Shown here piece by piece: positions 1 through 6,792 of a stretch of DNA of 7,984 nucleotides. Origin of the DNA: Gammaproteobacteria bacterium UBA3532 (GTDB lineage: Bacteria; Pseudomonadota; Gammaproteobacteria; Enterobacterales; UBA3532); contig DFOV01000088.1 of assembly GCA_002376965.1 (NCBI GenBank), forward strand, positions 1 to 7,984, in the 5' to 3' direction. The translations under genes were made by a program, and so were the position numbers. Each line of letters starts with the position of its first letter. The stretch's first letter is position 1. The notes under the pieces are model-generated. The model made no database searches. It saw nothing but the letters and a program-made list of their open reading frames with translations, and had not been told where the DNA came from.

Positions 1-669
1 ATCCAGCGGCTGCGCCAACCATTGGGTGAAGCGAATAAAGGCTTCGTCGGACAATATCGTCGTCGCCCAAAAGAAGTCGTACTTGTGTGTCGCTAACATA
101 GCAAATAACACCACCAACCCCGTGGTTAAGTACACCAACCATAGGCCGTGGGTTAACATCGAAAACCACCAGCGCCCGATTTTGCCTTGCAGCTGAATAT
201 TCAACCACGCTTGCTCGGCGTGAACCTGATTCGCCTTATGTTGGCGCATCAACCAAGGCGCAACCAACTGCCAGATACCTATTACCACACCTTGAGGCGG
301 CGACTTACCACCGCTAATTGCCATCAGCACAACCCACAGCACCATTGAAAACAAATGAAAACCCAGCAACACCAGCAGCAACCAATAAATATTCAGCGTA
401 CTGCTTTGGGATGCCACCGCATTCAACACAGCACTCGCGCCAGCAACAATGGCTAACACCACCAAAACAAGGCTAAACCGCCACCGCAGTTTTTCTAAGG
501 CATCCAGTTGAATCAGTTGCGGCGCAACCAACGCCTTGGCTCGGGCGACCAGCTTTTGAGTAAAAGACAAGTCTGGCGCATATGTCAAAGATGGCGCATC
601 AAGATCACCATGAGCCTCCATGGCTCGCACTTGTTCTAGTAGTAAATGTTCTTTAAAAGACAGTGACAC
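1..669 (-). CDS. DUF2868-type multi-spanning membrane protein (N-terminal 223 residues, runs off window)
   Basis: The frame is open from a GTG at 669 to the window edge, giving 223 codons without a stop; the C-terminus is missing. A GGAG sits 9 bases before the GTG and overlaps the sbcC stop, which supports this start; the next in-frame ATG (621) has no comparable site. A soluble N-terminus of about 60 residues is followed by hydrophobic segments near residues 65-85, 93-118 and 172-193. The stretch HGLWLVYLTTGLVVLFAMLA, then KYDFFWATTILS (about 197-207), resembles the conserved 'HGLW...YxFxWxTTIL' pattern I associate with DUF2868. From recall, that family is often encoded beside a DUF3482 GTPase-like gene, which would lie just outside this window. 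The gap to sbcC is 6 bases, so co-transcription with sbcDC is likely. The biochemical function is unknown; assignment is by pattern memory, not a search. Confidence 0.75.
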   Translation of the reverse strand, partial: MSLSFKEHLLLEQVRAMEAHGDLDAPSLTYAPDLSFTQKLVARAKALVAPQLIQLDALEKLRWRFSLVLVVLAIVAGASAVLNAVASQSSTLNIYWLLLVLLGFHLFSMVLWVVLMAISGGKSPPQGVVIGIWQLVAPWLMRQHKANQVHAEQAWLNIQLQGKIGRWWFSMLTHGLWLVYLTTGLVVLFAMLATHKYDFFWATTILSDEAFIRFTQWLAQPLD

Positions 670-675
670 CTAAAG

Positions 676-3600
676 CTACTCCACCGCATAAGCATCAGCA
701 AGGCGGCTAACGCCAAGCCCGGTAAATTTCTTGACTTCAATTTGCGCGGGAATGCGCTCTTTCATTGCCTCAACATGGCTGATCACTCCGATCATTTTGC
801 CGCTGGCATTTAGCTGGTCGAGCGCATCCAAGGCAACGTCGAGGGTTTCATTATCTAGCGTACCAAAGCCTTCATCTAAAAACAGCGAATCTATTTGGGT
901 TTTATGGCTGACCAGCTCAGATAGCGCCAATGCCAGCGACAAGCTGACCAGAAAACTCTCGCCGCCAGAGAGGGTTTTAGTACCACGAATCACATCGCCC
1001 TGCCAGGTATCAATAACAGCAATATCCAGCGCACTTTGCTCTGAGCGGGTGAGCTGATAACGGCCATGAAAGCGTTGCAGTTGTTGATTGGCGAGGTACA
1101 CCAGCTGCTCCAGCGTCAGACCCTGGGCAAACCGGCGAAATTTTGCACCATCGGCAGAGCCAATTAAATCGTTTAGAAAATCCCAGTCATCACAAAGGTT
1201 GCGCTGGGTTGCAATCTTATCCAATAAGGATTGATGCGTTTGGTGGCGTTGCTTATCCTGCTCCAATGACTCGCTGATTTTTCCTTGCTGCTGCCACAAC
1301 GCCTGAACCTGCTGATCACAAGTCTGCAACCTTTGATTTAATTGCTCTAACGCGATGTCAGGCTTGTGCTGCTTCCAATAAGCATAGCGCTTTTTCGCTT
1401 CTCGATATGTGGCCCTTGCTCCTGCTAGCGGAGCAAATAAACGCTCTTTGATGTTTAAAAACTCATCGTACTGCTCTTCTGGGAGAATAGCCGCGTCAAA
1501 TGCAGCCTGATCGGCATAAGGGCTATCTGCCAATGCGACGTCCCATCGCGCCTGCTTACTGTCGCATTGAGTGCTCAGCTTTACTATGTCTTGCTCCAGC
1601 CGTGAAACCTGCCCCTGCTGATGGTGGAGTTTTTGTTCTAGCTCTTGGTATTTTTGATATTCGGTTTGATAAGCCTGCTGCGCTTTTTCAAGATTTTCCT
1701 TGGTCAGGCTGCGCATTTCACTGATAGATCGCCCTTGCCAATATTCCGCCCGTTGCTGTTGTAACTTTTGCAAGCTAGCTTGAACGGATGCTAGCTGTGT
1801 TGAGTTGTTATTGATCTGTGCTTCAAGCGCTTGCTTTTGTTCAGCCAGTAATTGCGATGTCTTTTGCTGCTCAGCCAGATCTTGCTGATTTTTGGTAAAC
1901 GCCTGTTGCTTGGCTCGATAGGTTTCAACATCTTCCAGTCGTTGCGCAATCCATGATGCTAGCTCTCTAGTTGGCGGCAGAGTGTACCCGAGTGCCGAAA
2001 CCTCTTGCTCCAACTGCTGCTGCATTTTGACTAGCCCTTCTTGCTGTTGCTGCTGGCGCTTTTCACAGGCTTCAATTTGCTGCTGATAGTGAACCAGCGC
2101 TTGCTTGTCTAGTGCCAGTTGCTGTTCGAGAGATTGCACCGCCTCTTTGTGTTGCAACCAGCGCAGCTCAACGTTTTGATACTCCGCCTGATACTGCTGC
2201 GCCTCGGCGACCTGGGCTTCCAGCTTTTCGCATTGAGACTGATAGGCTTGGTAGTCTTGCTTAAATTTCGCGATTGGCGCTTCAGCCAGCGGCTGCGCTT
2301 CTTTCTCTTGCTCTTCGCTCGCTCTCTCAACACGCCACTGTCGCCACTTGCTCTCAATAGATGACGATTGTTGCTTTAGCTGTTCGATTTTTTCTGCGAG
2401 ATGCTTACCATCATTTTCGGCAGCAGAGAGGCGTATTTGAGCCTCGCTTATCGATGCCTGCAACGCACGAACTTCCGCTTCCAGGCGACTCAGCTTTTCC
2501 TGATGCGCACCGGGTTGCTGTTGCTGATATTGCTCAACCAGCGGATGGCTCGACGAGCCACATAAAGGACAGGGACAATCAGGCGTTAACTGTTGGCGCA
2601 GTGATGTTAATGAGGCAATGGTCTTTTCTTGTTCGATAAGGCGCTGAATATCGTGGATATGGTTTTGCTTGTCGAGCAACTGCTGCTGGCGTTGCTGAAT
2701 ATCGTTGCGGTAGCGCTTCCAGCTGACGCGCAATTGTTGTTGGGCATCTGAGGCTTTTGCCAATTCGACTTGAATATTTTGCCACTGCTCCAGTTCGCTA
2801 TTCATGCTCGACCAACTAAGCTGCTGCTTCTGGGCCTTTTTTGACTGCTCGACCAGCGCACTTAAAGGGTTTTCTCCAAGGCAACGCTGCAGGCGGTTAT
2901 GCGCCTGTTCCTTTTGTGCCTGCACGCGTTTTAATTCGGTGTGTGCCGCTTCCACAGCATCGGTGTTTTTCTGCTGCTTTTGGCTGAGTGACGCGGCTTG
3001 GGAAGATAGCTGCTTTGATTCTTTTTGAATAGCCCCCAGCGCATTTTCCATCGAGATCAGCTGCTCTAAGCGCGTTTGCCAACTGCTTAAATGGCGCTCA
3101 ACCTCGGCCAGTTTGGCGTGTTCATCTAGGTAGTTGGCAAACGCCTGCGCCGTTTGTTTCAAGTTTGATATCTGCGTTTCGGTTTTGGCCGCTTTGCCTG
3201 AAAGTTCCTTAAATTGTTTGTCGGTGGTTTGACGCTCTTTATTCAAATGCTCAGCATTGTTCTTCAACTTTTCCAGCTCGCGCTCAAGGGGCTCGACTTT
3301 GCTTTCAATGAGCTGTTCCAGTTCTCCTTTTTGCTGTTCCTGTGCTTTTTTGTTCTTCTCTAGCTGCTGTAATTGATGTTGTAATTGTGTCTGTTCGTTG
3401 ACTAGTGTTTGCTGCTGTTGTTGAAGCGCCTGGAGCTGCTTTTGACTGTCTTCCAGTACCCGTTGACTGGTTAGATAGACATCATAAATCGGCTTAATTT
3501 TTCGCGCAGCAGCATCTTGATTGAGGCTAAAGAAAACGGATTGATTCGCGGCAATGTCTTCGAGTAACCCTCGAAGTTTGGGCTTTGCCTGGTTAAGCTC

Positions 3601-4368
3601 CTTCTCCGCCTCCTGAAAGCGTATTCCTTGTTGCCGCAGCTCTCTTAGCTGGGTGAGCTGCTGCTGATGTGTTGCTAATTCGGCAGCAATCGATGCATGT
3701 CGCTGGGCCAGCTCATCCCGTTGTTCCTGACTTAAAACGTCGACCAGTTGCGATTGGCTGACCAACGTCTCCAACTGTTCTTTAGCACGTTTTTGCTGTT
3801 GGTAAACCTGCTGTGAAATCTGGGAATAGATTTCTGTGCCGGTTAACTCTTCAAGCAAAGCAGCACGATCATTATCATCGGCATGTAAAAAAGCGGCAAA
3901 ACCACCTTGGGCCAGTAATATAGATTGAGTGAAGCGTTCAAAATTAAGGCCGGTTAACTGTTCGATTAACTGCTGTTTGTCTTTGACTTTATCGGCAAGG
4001 ATCTCGCCCGTCGCTGCATCACATAACTCAACCTTTTGCGGCCGCAACTTACCATCGACTTTGCTACGCGAGCGGCGCTGCTCCCAGAATGCACGATAGG
4101 CTTTTCCTTTCACTGAAAATGTCACTTCAGCACAGCATTCTGCGCTGTGGCGGGTCATTACCAAGTTATCGGTTAGTGATGGCTGACTACGCGGTGTTTT
4201 GTGATACAGCGCCAAACAAATGGCATCCAGCAATGTCGTTTTACCCGCCCCTGTCGGGCCAGTAATGGCGAAAATTCCGCTGCTGACAAATGGCTCCTGA
4301 GTAAAATCGATTACCCACTCGCCTTTCAGCGAGTTTATATTTTTTAAACGCAGTTTAAGAATTTTCAT
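676..4368 (-). CDS. sbcC: Exonuclease subunit SbcC (Rad50-like ATPase with zinc hook)
   Basis: SbcC is the ATPase and tether subunit of the SbcCD nuclease, which opens DNA hairpins and trims blocked or palindrome-derived double-strand ends in the cytoplasm. Of 1230 residues, the N-terminal ABC half carries Walker A GPTGAGKTT (37-45, Lys43) and a Q-loop Gln154 in SILLAQGGF. Two long Gln- and Glu-rich coiled-coil arms (about 180-590 and 610-1060) flank the zinc hook Cys600-Pro-Leu-Cys603, with an extra Cys598. The C-terminal half carries the signature LSGGE (1133-1137), Walker B FLDE (1163-1166), D-loop GTLD (1169-1172) and switch His1198. All ATPase motifs are intact. It is longer than E. coli SbcC (about 1050), the difference lying in the arms. 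The ATG overlaps the sbcD end by 14 bases and has GGAG 7 bases upstream inside sbcD, pointing to coupled translation and equimolar production. Confidence 0.97.
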   Translation of the reverse strand: MKILKLRLKNINSLKGEWVIDFTQEPFVSSGIFAITGPTGAGKTTLLDAICLALYHKTPRSQPSLTDNLVMTRHSAECCAEVTFSVKGKAYRAFWEQRRSRSKVDGKLRPQKVELCDAATGEILADKVKDKQQLIEQLTGLNFERFTQSILLAQGGFAAFLHADDNDRAALLEELTGTEIYSQISQQVYQQQKRAKEQLETLVSQSQLVDVLSQEQRDELAQRHASIAAELATHQQQLTQLRELRQQGIRFQEAEKELNQAKPKLRGLLEDIAANQSVFFSLNQDAAARKIKPIYDVYLTSQRVLEDSQKQLQALQQQQQTLVNEQTQLQHQLQQLEKNKKAQEQQKGELEQLIESKVEPLERELEKLKNNAEHLNKERQTTDKQFKELSGKAAKTETQISNLKQTAQAFANYLDEHAKLAEVERHLSSWQTRLEQLISMENALGAIQKESKQLSSQAASLSQKQQKNTDAVEAAHTELKRVQAQKEQAHNRLQRCLGENPLSALVEQSKKAQKQQLSWSSMNSELEQWQNIQVELAKASDAQQQLRVSWKRYRNDIQQRQQQLLDKQNHIHDIQRLIEQEKTIASLTSLRQQLTPDCPCPLCGSSSHPLVEQYQQQQPGAHQEKLSRLEAEVRALQASISEAQIRLSAAENDGKHLAEKIEQLKQQSSSIESKWRQWRVERASEEQEKEAQPLAEAPIAKFKQDYQAYQSQCEKLEAQVAEAQQYQAEYQNVELRWLQHKEAVQSLEQQLALDKQALVHYQQQIEACEKRQQQQQEGLVKMQQQLEQEVSALGYTLPPTRELASWIAQRLEDVETYRAKQQAFTKNQQDLAEQQKTSQLLAEQKQALEAQINNNSTQLASVQASLQKLQQQRAEYWQGRSISEMRSLTKENLEKAQQAYQTEYQKYQELEQKLHHQQGQVSRLEQDIVKLSTQCDSKQARWDVALADSPYADQAAFDAAILPEEQYDEFLNIKERLFAPLAGARATYREAKKRYAYWKQHKPDIALEQLNQRLQTCDQQVQALWQQQGKISESLEQDKQRHQTHQSLLDKIATQRNLCDDWDFLNDLIGSADGAKFRRFAQGLTLEQLVYLANQQLQRFHGRYQLTRSEQSALDIAVIDTWQGDVIRGTKTLSGGESFLVSLSLALALSELVSHKTQIDSLFLDEGFGTLDNETLDVALDALDQLNASGKMIGVISHVEAMKERIPAQIEVKKFTGLGVSRLADAYAVE

Positions 4369-5593
4369 AGCCGTGCTCCAGCGAACCCACTACTTGCTGA
4401 AATAGCTCCGTTGCCCGCTTTTTACGCTCAGTCAAGCGCTCGTCGTCTGTATCATCCAGTGTATCTAATCGGCGCCGAAATACATCGATGACGGATAACT
4501 CATGTAGACTTTCATCGGCAACGCCACCAGAAAGCACTTGTACACCAGCAACCCGACGGCGACGCAACAACAGCAGCTCGGCGCGGGTATCTTCTAACTG
4601 CTCGGTTAGCCGCTGTTGCAAGTCATGCAAATGGCCGTCACTTTCTACTTCGATATCGAGCCATATCGGCTGCTCAGGAGCTAGCTCGGAAATCTGCTCA
4701 AACACGCTATCAAGGTCCCCCTTAAGCTGCACCAATTGCTGCGTGCGAGGAACGATGAGCTTTTCCACCGAAAGCGATCCGCCTTCAATACGCACTAGGC
4801 TGACCGACTTTTCATTGCTAGCTTCATCAAAACTAAGGGGCAAAGGTGAGCCGCTGTAACACCAATGCTCTTTTCCGGCCACCCTTTGCGGGCGATGAAT
4901 ATGGCCAAGTGCCAAATAATCAAAAGCCGGAAAATCTTCGGCCGGAAAGGTATCTAGCCCACCAATATAGATATCCCGCTCCGACTCCGAACGGCTGGCA
5001 CCAAAGGTAGTGAGATGGCCGGTGCCGATGATGGAAAGTGAATCGCCCGCCTGATTAGCGCGTTGTGTGGCAATGTCGTAAACAGCATGATAAACCTTGC
5101 TGATCCCTTCCATCAGCTGTAGCCCTTTTTCACGCCCCGTTTCACCTTCCTCACTAACGCTAATACTGCGACTGCGTATAAAAGGAAGCGCGCATAAAAC
5201 AGCCCCAGTCTCGCCATCACGGCTTTTTAGCTCAATCACATGAGATTCTAGGTCGTCATGTAAGTCGGCTATGACGTGGGCTTTTAATGCCGTGGCCACA
5301 GAACGCGATTCATTTAACACCGCCACTGAATCATGATTGCCGCCGAGCACCACTAGCTGACAACCACAGGCACTTAACCGAGCGACCATACTCAGGTAAC
5401 ACTCCCGCGCATAACTCGGCGGCGTCGCCGTATCAAATACATCGCCAGCAATCACAACCGCATCCACCTGATGGGCAGCCACTTGCTCGACTAGCCAATC
5501 GATAATAGCTCGATGCTCGGCCTCACGAGTTTTGCCATAGAAATGCTGACCAAGATGCCAATCAGAGGTATGAAGAAGAGTATAATCCGCCAT
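4355..5593 (-). CDS. sbcD: Exonuclease subunit SbcD (Mre11-like metallophosphoesterase)
   Basis: SbcD is the Mn-dependent nuclease subunit of SbcCD, cutting DNA ends and hairpins when bound to the SbcC ATPase. The 412-residue length is typical. The phosphoesterase motifs appear in order: Asp11 and His13 in SDWHLG, Asp51 in GDVFD, Asn86-His87 in GGNHDS, His193 in GTGHLTTFG, and His231 and His233 in GHIHRP. All expected metal and catalytic ligands are present. The region after about residue 270 fits the SbcD C-terminal capping and SbcC-contact domain, though it is less conserved. The ATG at 5593 is followed directly by the first motif, and an AAGGAA lies just upstream at 5596-5601, so the start is secure. 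It is the first gene of the sbcD-sbcC-DUF2868 unit, with 157 bases separating it from the toxin gene upstream. Confidence 0.97.
   Translation of the reverse strand: MADYTLLHTSDWHLGQHFYGKTREAEHRAIIDWLVEQVAAHQVDAVVIAGDVFDTATPPSYARECYLSMVARLSACGCQLVVLGGNHDSVAVLNESRSVATALKAHVIADLHDDLESHVIELKSRDGETGAVLCALPFIRSRSISVSEEGETGREKGLQLMEGISKVYHAVYDIATQRANQAGDSLSIIGTGHLTTFGASRSESERDIYIGGLDTFPAEDFPAFDYLALGHIHRPQRVAGKEHWCYSGSPLPLSFDEASNEKSVSLVRIEGGSLSVEKLIVPRTQQLVQLKGDLDSVFEQISELAPEQPIWLDIEVESDGHLHDLQQRLTEQLEDTRAELLLLRRRRVAGVQVLSGGVADESLHELSVIDVFRRRLDTLDDTDDERLTERKKRATELFQQVVGSLEHGYENS
4376..4379 (-). promoter_or_regulatory. sbcC ribosome binding site inside sbcD
   Basis: A GGAG lies 7 bases before the sbcC ATG, within the last codons of sbcD. 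It fixes the sbcC start at 4368 and supports translation of sbcC directly behind sbcD. Confidence 0.7.
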
Positions 5594-5629
5594 GTTTCCT
5601 TGCTAAATAACGCGTTAAAACTGGCGCAC

Positions 5630-5658
5630 AGTATCTCGGCTTCGTTGGGGAAGTGCAA
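5630..5658 (-). promoter_or_regulatory. Candidate sigma70-type promoter for sbcDC (weak)
   Basis: On the minus strand TTGCAC (5653-5658) and GATACT (5630-5635) are separated by 17 bases, about 37 bases before the sbcD ATG. The -35 hexamer shares three positions and the -10 four positions with consensus. Position and spacing are right but the match is poor, so this is only the best candidate in the gap, which has no other gene. Confidence 0.25.
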
Positions 5659-5719
5659 GCGGGTATGGGTGGAAAGGTGTTGAGGTGGGAATGAAGGGCC
5701 TGTCCAACAATTGAATAAT

Positions 5720-5737
5720 GTCGCTGCTCCGCGCGAC
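5720..5737 (-). terminator. Possible weak hairpin downstream of the toxin gene
   Basis: Fourteen bases after the toxin stop, the minus strand reads GTCGC, an 8-base loop, then GCGAC, followed by ATTATTCAATTGTT. A 5-pair GC-rich stem ahead of an AT-rich but interrupted T stretch could slow transcription. It lacks a clean T run and may not be a true terminator. Confidence 0.25.
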
Positions 5738-5750
5738 TCACTCGCATAGG

Positions 5751-6047
5751 TCAGCCACGAGCTCTACCAACCCAATAATTTGGCTTCCTATGATTGCATG
5801 CCACTGCGACAACCAATATTGATTCAGTCCGAATTTGATAAACTACACCGTAGGGAAACCTATGCAATAGGCACTTTCTAGTGCGTGCACTATTTTTCTG
5901 CCAGGCTTCAGGGTTAGCAACTATACGGTTAATTGCATTGCGAAGCTCATCGATAAATTCGAAACCGAGACCATCATACTGAAGCTGATAATATTCAAAG
6001 CCATCATCAACTTCACTCTCAGCAACATCCAGAAATTCAACGATCAT
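5751..6047 (-). CDS. RelE/ParE-family toxin of a type II toxin-antitoxin pair
   Basis: This 98-residue protein matches the RelE/ParE superfamily in size and layout. An N-terminal helical part (about 7-45: VAESEVDDGFEYY, then FIDELRNAINRI) precedes the C-terminal strands with HRFPYGVVY (62-70) and AVACNHRKPNYW (81-92), matching the family pattern 'RFPY.vvY ... avaH..R.P.YW'. RelE members cut mRNA on ribosomes and ParE members poison DNA gyrase; sequence alone does not say which applies here. The usual His of the last motif is Cys84, which is unusual, although Arg87, Pro89, Tyr91 and Trp92 are kept. The ATG overlaps the antitoxin stop as ATGA, the normal antitoxin-first order with coupled translation. 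No frameshift or truncation is seen. Confidence 0.88.
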   Translation of the reverse strand: MIVEFLDVAESEVDDGFEYYQLQYDGLGFEFIDELRNAINRIVANPEAWQKNSARTRKCLLHRFPYGVVYQIRTESILVVAVACNHRKPNYWVGRARG

Positions 6048-6262
6048 TTTTGGTATTTTGAAAAGACTTGTTCCGACGATACAGTTTTTATTTCGCCCGC
6101 TTCGTAAGCATCAACCCGGAACTCGGATTCTTCAGCCCACACGGCATCAATTGATTTGTTGGGGGCATCCAAGCTTTTCAATAGCAACTCGACAAGTTCG
6201 ACGCGCTCAACAGTTGATAGAGAGAGAGCACTTTCTATAACATCTTTTCTTGCTGTAGCCAT
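6044..6262 (-). CDS. Type II antitoxin, addiction-module (TIGR02574 / unstable antitoxin) family
   Basis: The proposed start at 6262 gives a 72-residue acidic protein, the usual size for this family. Residues 6-31 (KDVIESALSLSTVERVELVELLLKSL) form the typical helical 'eLps.eR.eLve.LL.SLd' block. The middle AVWAEESEFRVDAYEAGEI and the end VSSEQVFSKY match the family's 'W..Ei..R..ay..G...'  and '..eevf..l' portions, which would wrap the toxin. It should neutralise the toxin and may repress its own promoter with it. An in-frame ATG at 6298 would add 12 residues, but those have no family counterpart and overlap a likely -10 box, while the internal ATG has AAAGG about 10 bases upstream. The stop overlaps the toxin start by 4 bases. 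Family assignment is from remembered pattern. Confidence 0.87.
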   Translation of the reverse strand: MATARKDVIESALSLSTVERVELVELLLKSLDAPNKSIDAVWAEESEFRVDAYEAGEIKTVSSEQVFSKYQK

Positions 6263-6293
6263 TTCATTGATACCTTTGATGTTGCTAACGAAA

Positions 6294-6322
6294 AGCATAT
6301 CACTCGAAAAGAGATAATTGAA
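6294..6322 (-). promoter_or_regulatory. Candidate promoter and operator region of the toxin-antitoxin pair
   Basis: Minus-strand TTCAAT (6317-6322) and TATGCT (6294-6299) are 17 bases apart; the -10 matches four of six consensus positions, the -35 three. A short inverted repeat TGCT-N7-AGCA overlaps the -10 and its downstream flank, where an antitoxin operator is often found. Transcription would begin past the ATG at 6298, supporting the start at 6262. Confidence 0.4.
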
Positions 6323-6335
6323 GCGGCTTGAGGTT

Positions 6336-6351
6336 CCTGCTGCTAAGCAGG
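6336..6351 (-). other. Hairpin spanning the stop codon of the carrier-like gene
   Basis: CCTGCT-TAGC-AGCAGG forms a perfect 6-pair stem with a 4-base loop, and the TAG stop lies at its tip. No T run follows, so it is not a standard intrinsic terminator. It could be chance or act on mRNA stability. Confidence 0.3.
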
Positions 6352-6792
6352 CTGTGCTGTTGAGCCTTCCAATTTCGGCTGACTATCCAAAAACAACACA
6401 AGCTCCCTAACCGTTTCTACGCGATCGAAATACGGATTTTTTTCGGCTTCTTCGGTGCTAATCCCAAACTTATCGGCTATTTCAAAGTAAATGTCATCTA
6501 AATCGTCTGGGTCCATTCTGTATAAAGCGTCAAAGGAATCATTCGATTGAACAGGGAAAGGGATTCCATCGTATTTACCCGCCCACTCCTGGATGCTGGT
6601 ATATACTTCACGCATGATTTTGGTATCGGTATTTCGATAGTCAAATGATCTCGCATAGGTGCATATATCGGGCTTGCCTCGGCTTCTGGCAATATTTCGC
6701 ATACGATAATGATTTATCATCATCTCTGTCGTGATAAAAAGTCCTACTCCAATAAAAATATATAAGTAAATCATATTCAAACTATGCATCAT
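6343..6792 (-). CDS. Membrane-anchored protein with degenerate acyl-carrier-like domain
   Basis: I do not recognise a named family with confidence. The 149 residues begin with one hydrophobic segment (about 7-26: MIYLYIFIGVGLFITTEMMI), followed by a basic stretch HYRMRNIARSRGK (28-40), which predicts an inner-membrane anchor with the rest in the cytoplasm. Residues about 60-137 look like the four-helix acyl carrier fold or the related DUF1493 type: VYTSIQEWAGKY, then DPDDLDDIYFEIADKFGIS (94-112), then VETVRELVLFLD (125-136). Where true carriers have the Asp-Ser-Leu attachment site, this protein has Asp-Pro-Asp, so it could not carry phosphopantetheine. The ATG at 6792 overlaps the end of the transglutaminase-like gene by 11 bases and lacks a good ribosome binding site, suggesting coupled translation; ATGs at 6789 and 6774 are possible. 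Existence as a gene is likely; function is unknown. Confidence 0.7.
   Translation of the reverse strand: MMHSLNMIYLYIFIGVGLFITTEMMINHYRMRNIARSRGKPDICTYARSFDYRNTDTKIMREVYTSIQEWAGKYDGIPFPVQSNDSFDALYRMDPDDLDDIYFEIADKFGISTEEAEKNPYFDRVETVRELVLFLDSQPKLEGSTAQPA

Noticed and set aside
731..1057. Plus-strand frame of 108 codons opposite the sbcC C-terminal ATPase half
   Set aside because: Reverse image of the conserved LSGGE/Walker B region, with no family pattern of its own.
2000..3450. Recurrent CTG/TTG-rich short runs that look like a repeat array
   Set aside because: They encode Gln and Leu of the SbcC coiled coil; irregular spacing and no conserved repeat unit, so not a CRISPR array or satellite.
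4488..4859. Plus-strand frame of 123 codons opposite sbcD
   Set aside because: Serine- and cysteine-rich translation with no motif, lying wholly within the conserved SbcD coding region; an antisense shadow.
5562..5747. Minus-strand frame of 61 codons between the toxin gene and sbcD
   Set aside because: No recognisable motif, no convincing ribosome site, and it runs out of frame into the secure sbcD start.
5594..5750. Possible mobile-element remnant or dispersed repeat in the gap before sbcD
   Set aside because: No terminal inverted repeats, target duplications or transposase fragment visible; a repeat search of the genome would be needed to claim more.
6498..6692. Minus-strand frame of 64 codons inside the carrier-like gene
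   Set aside because: Alternate frame of a longer frame with a sensible membrane anchor and domain pattern.
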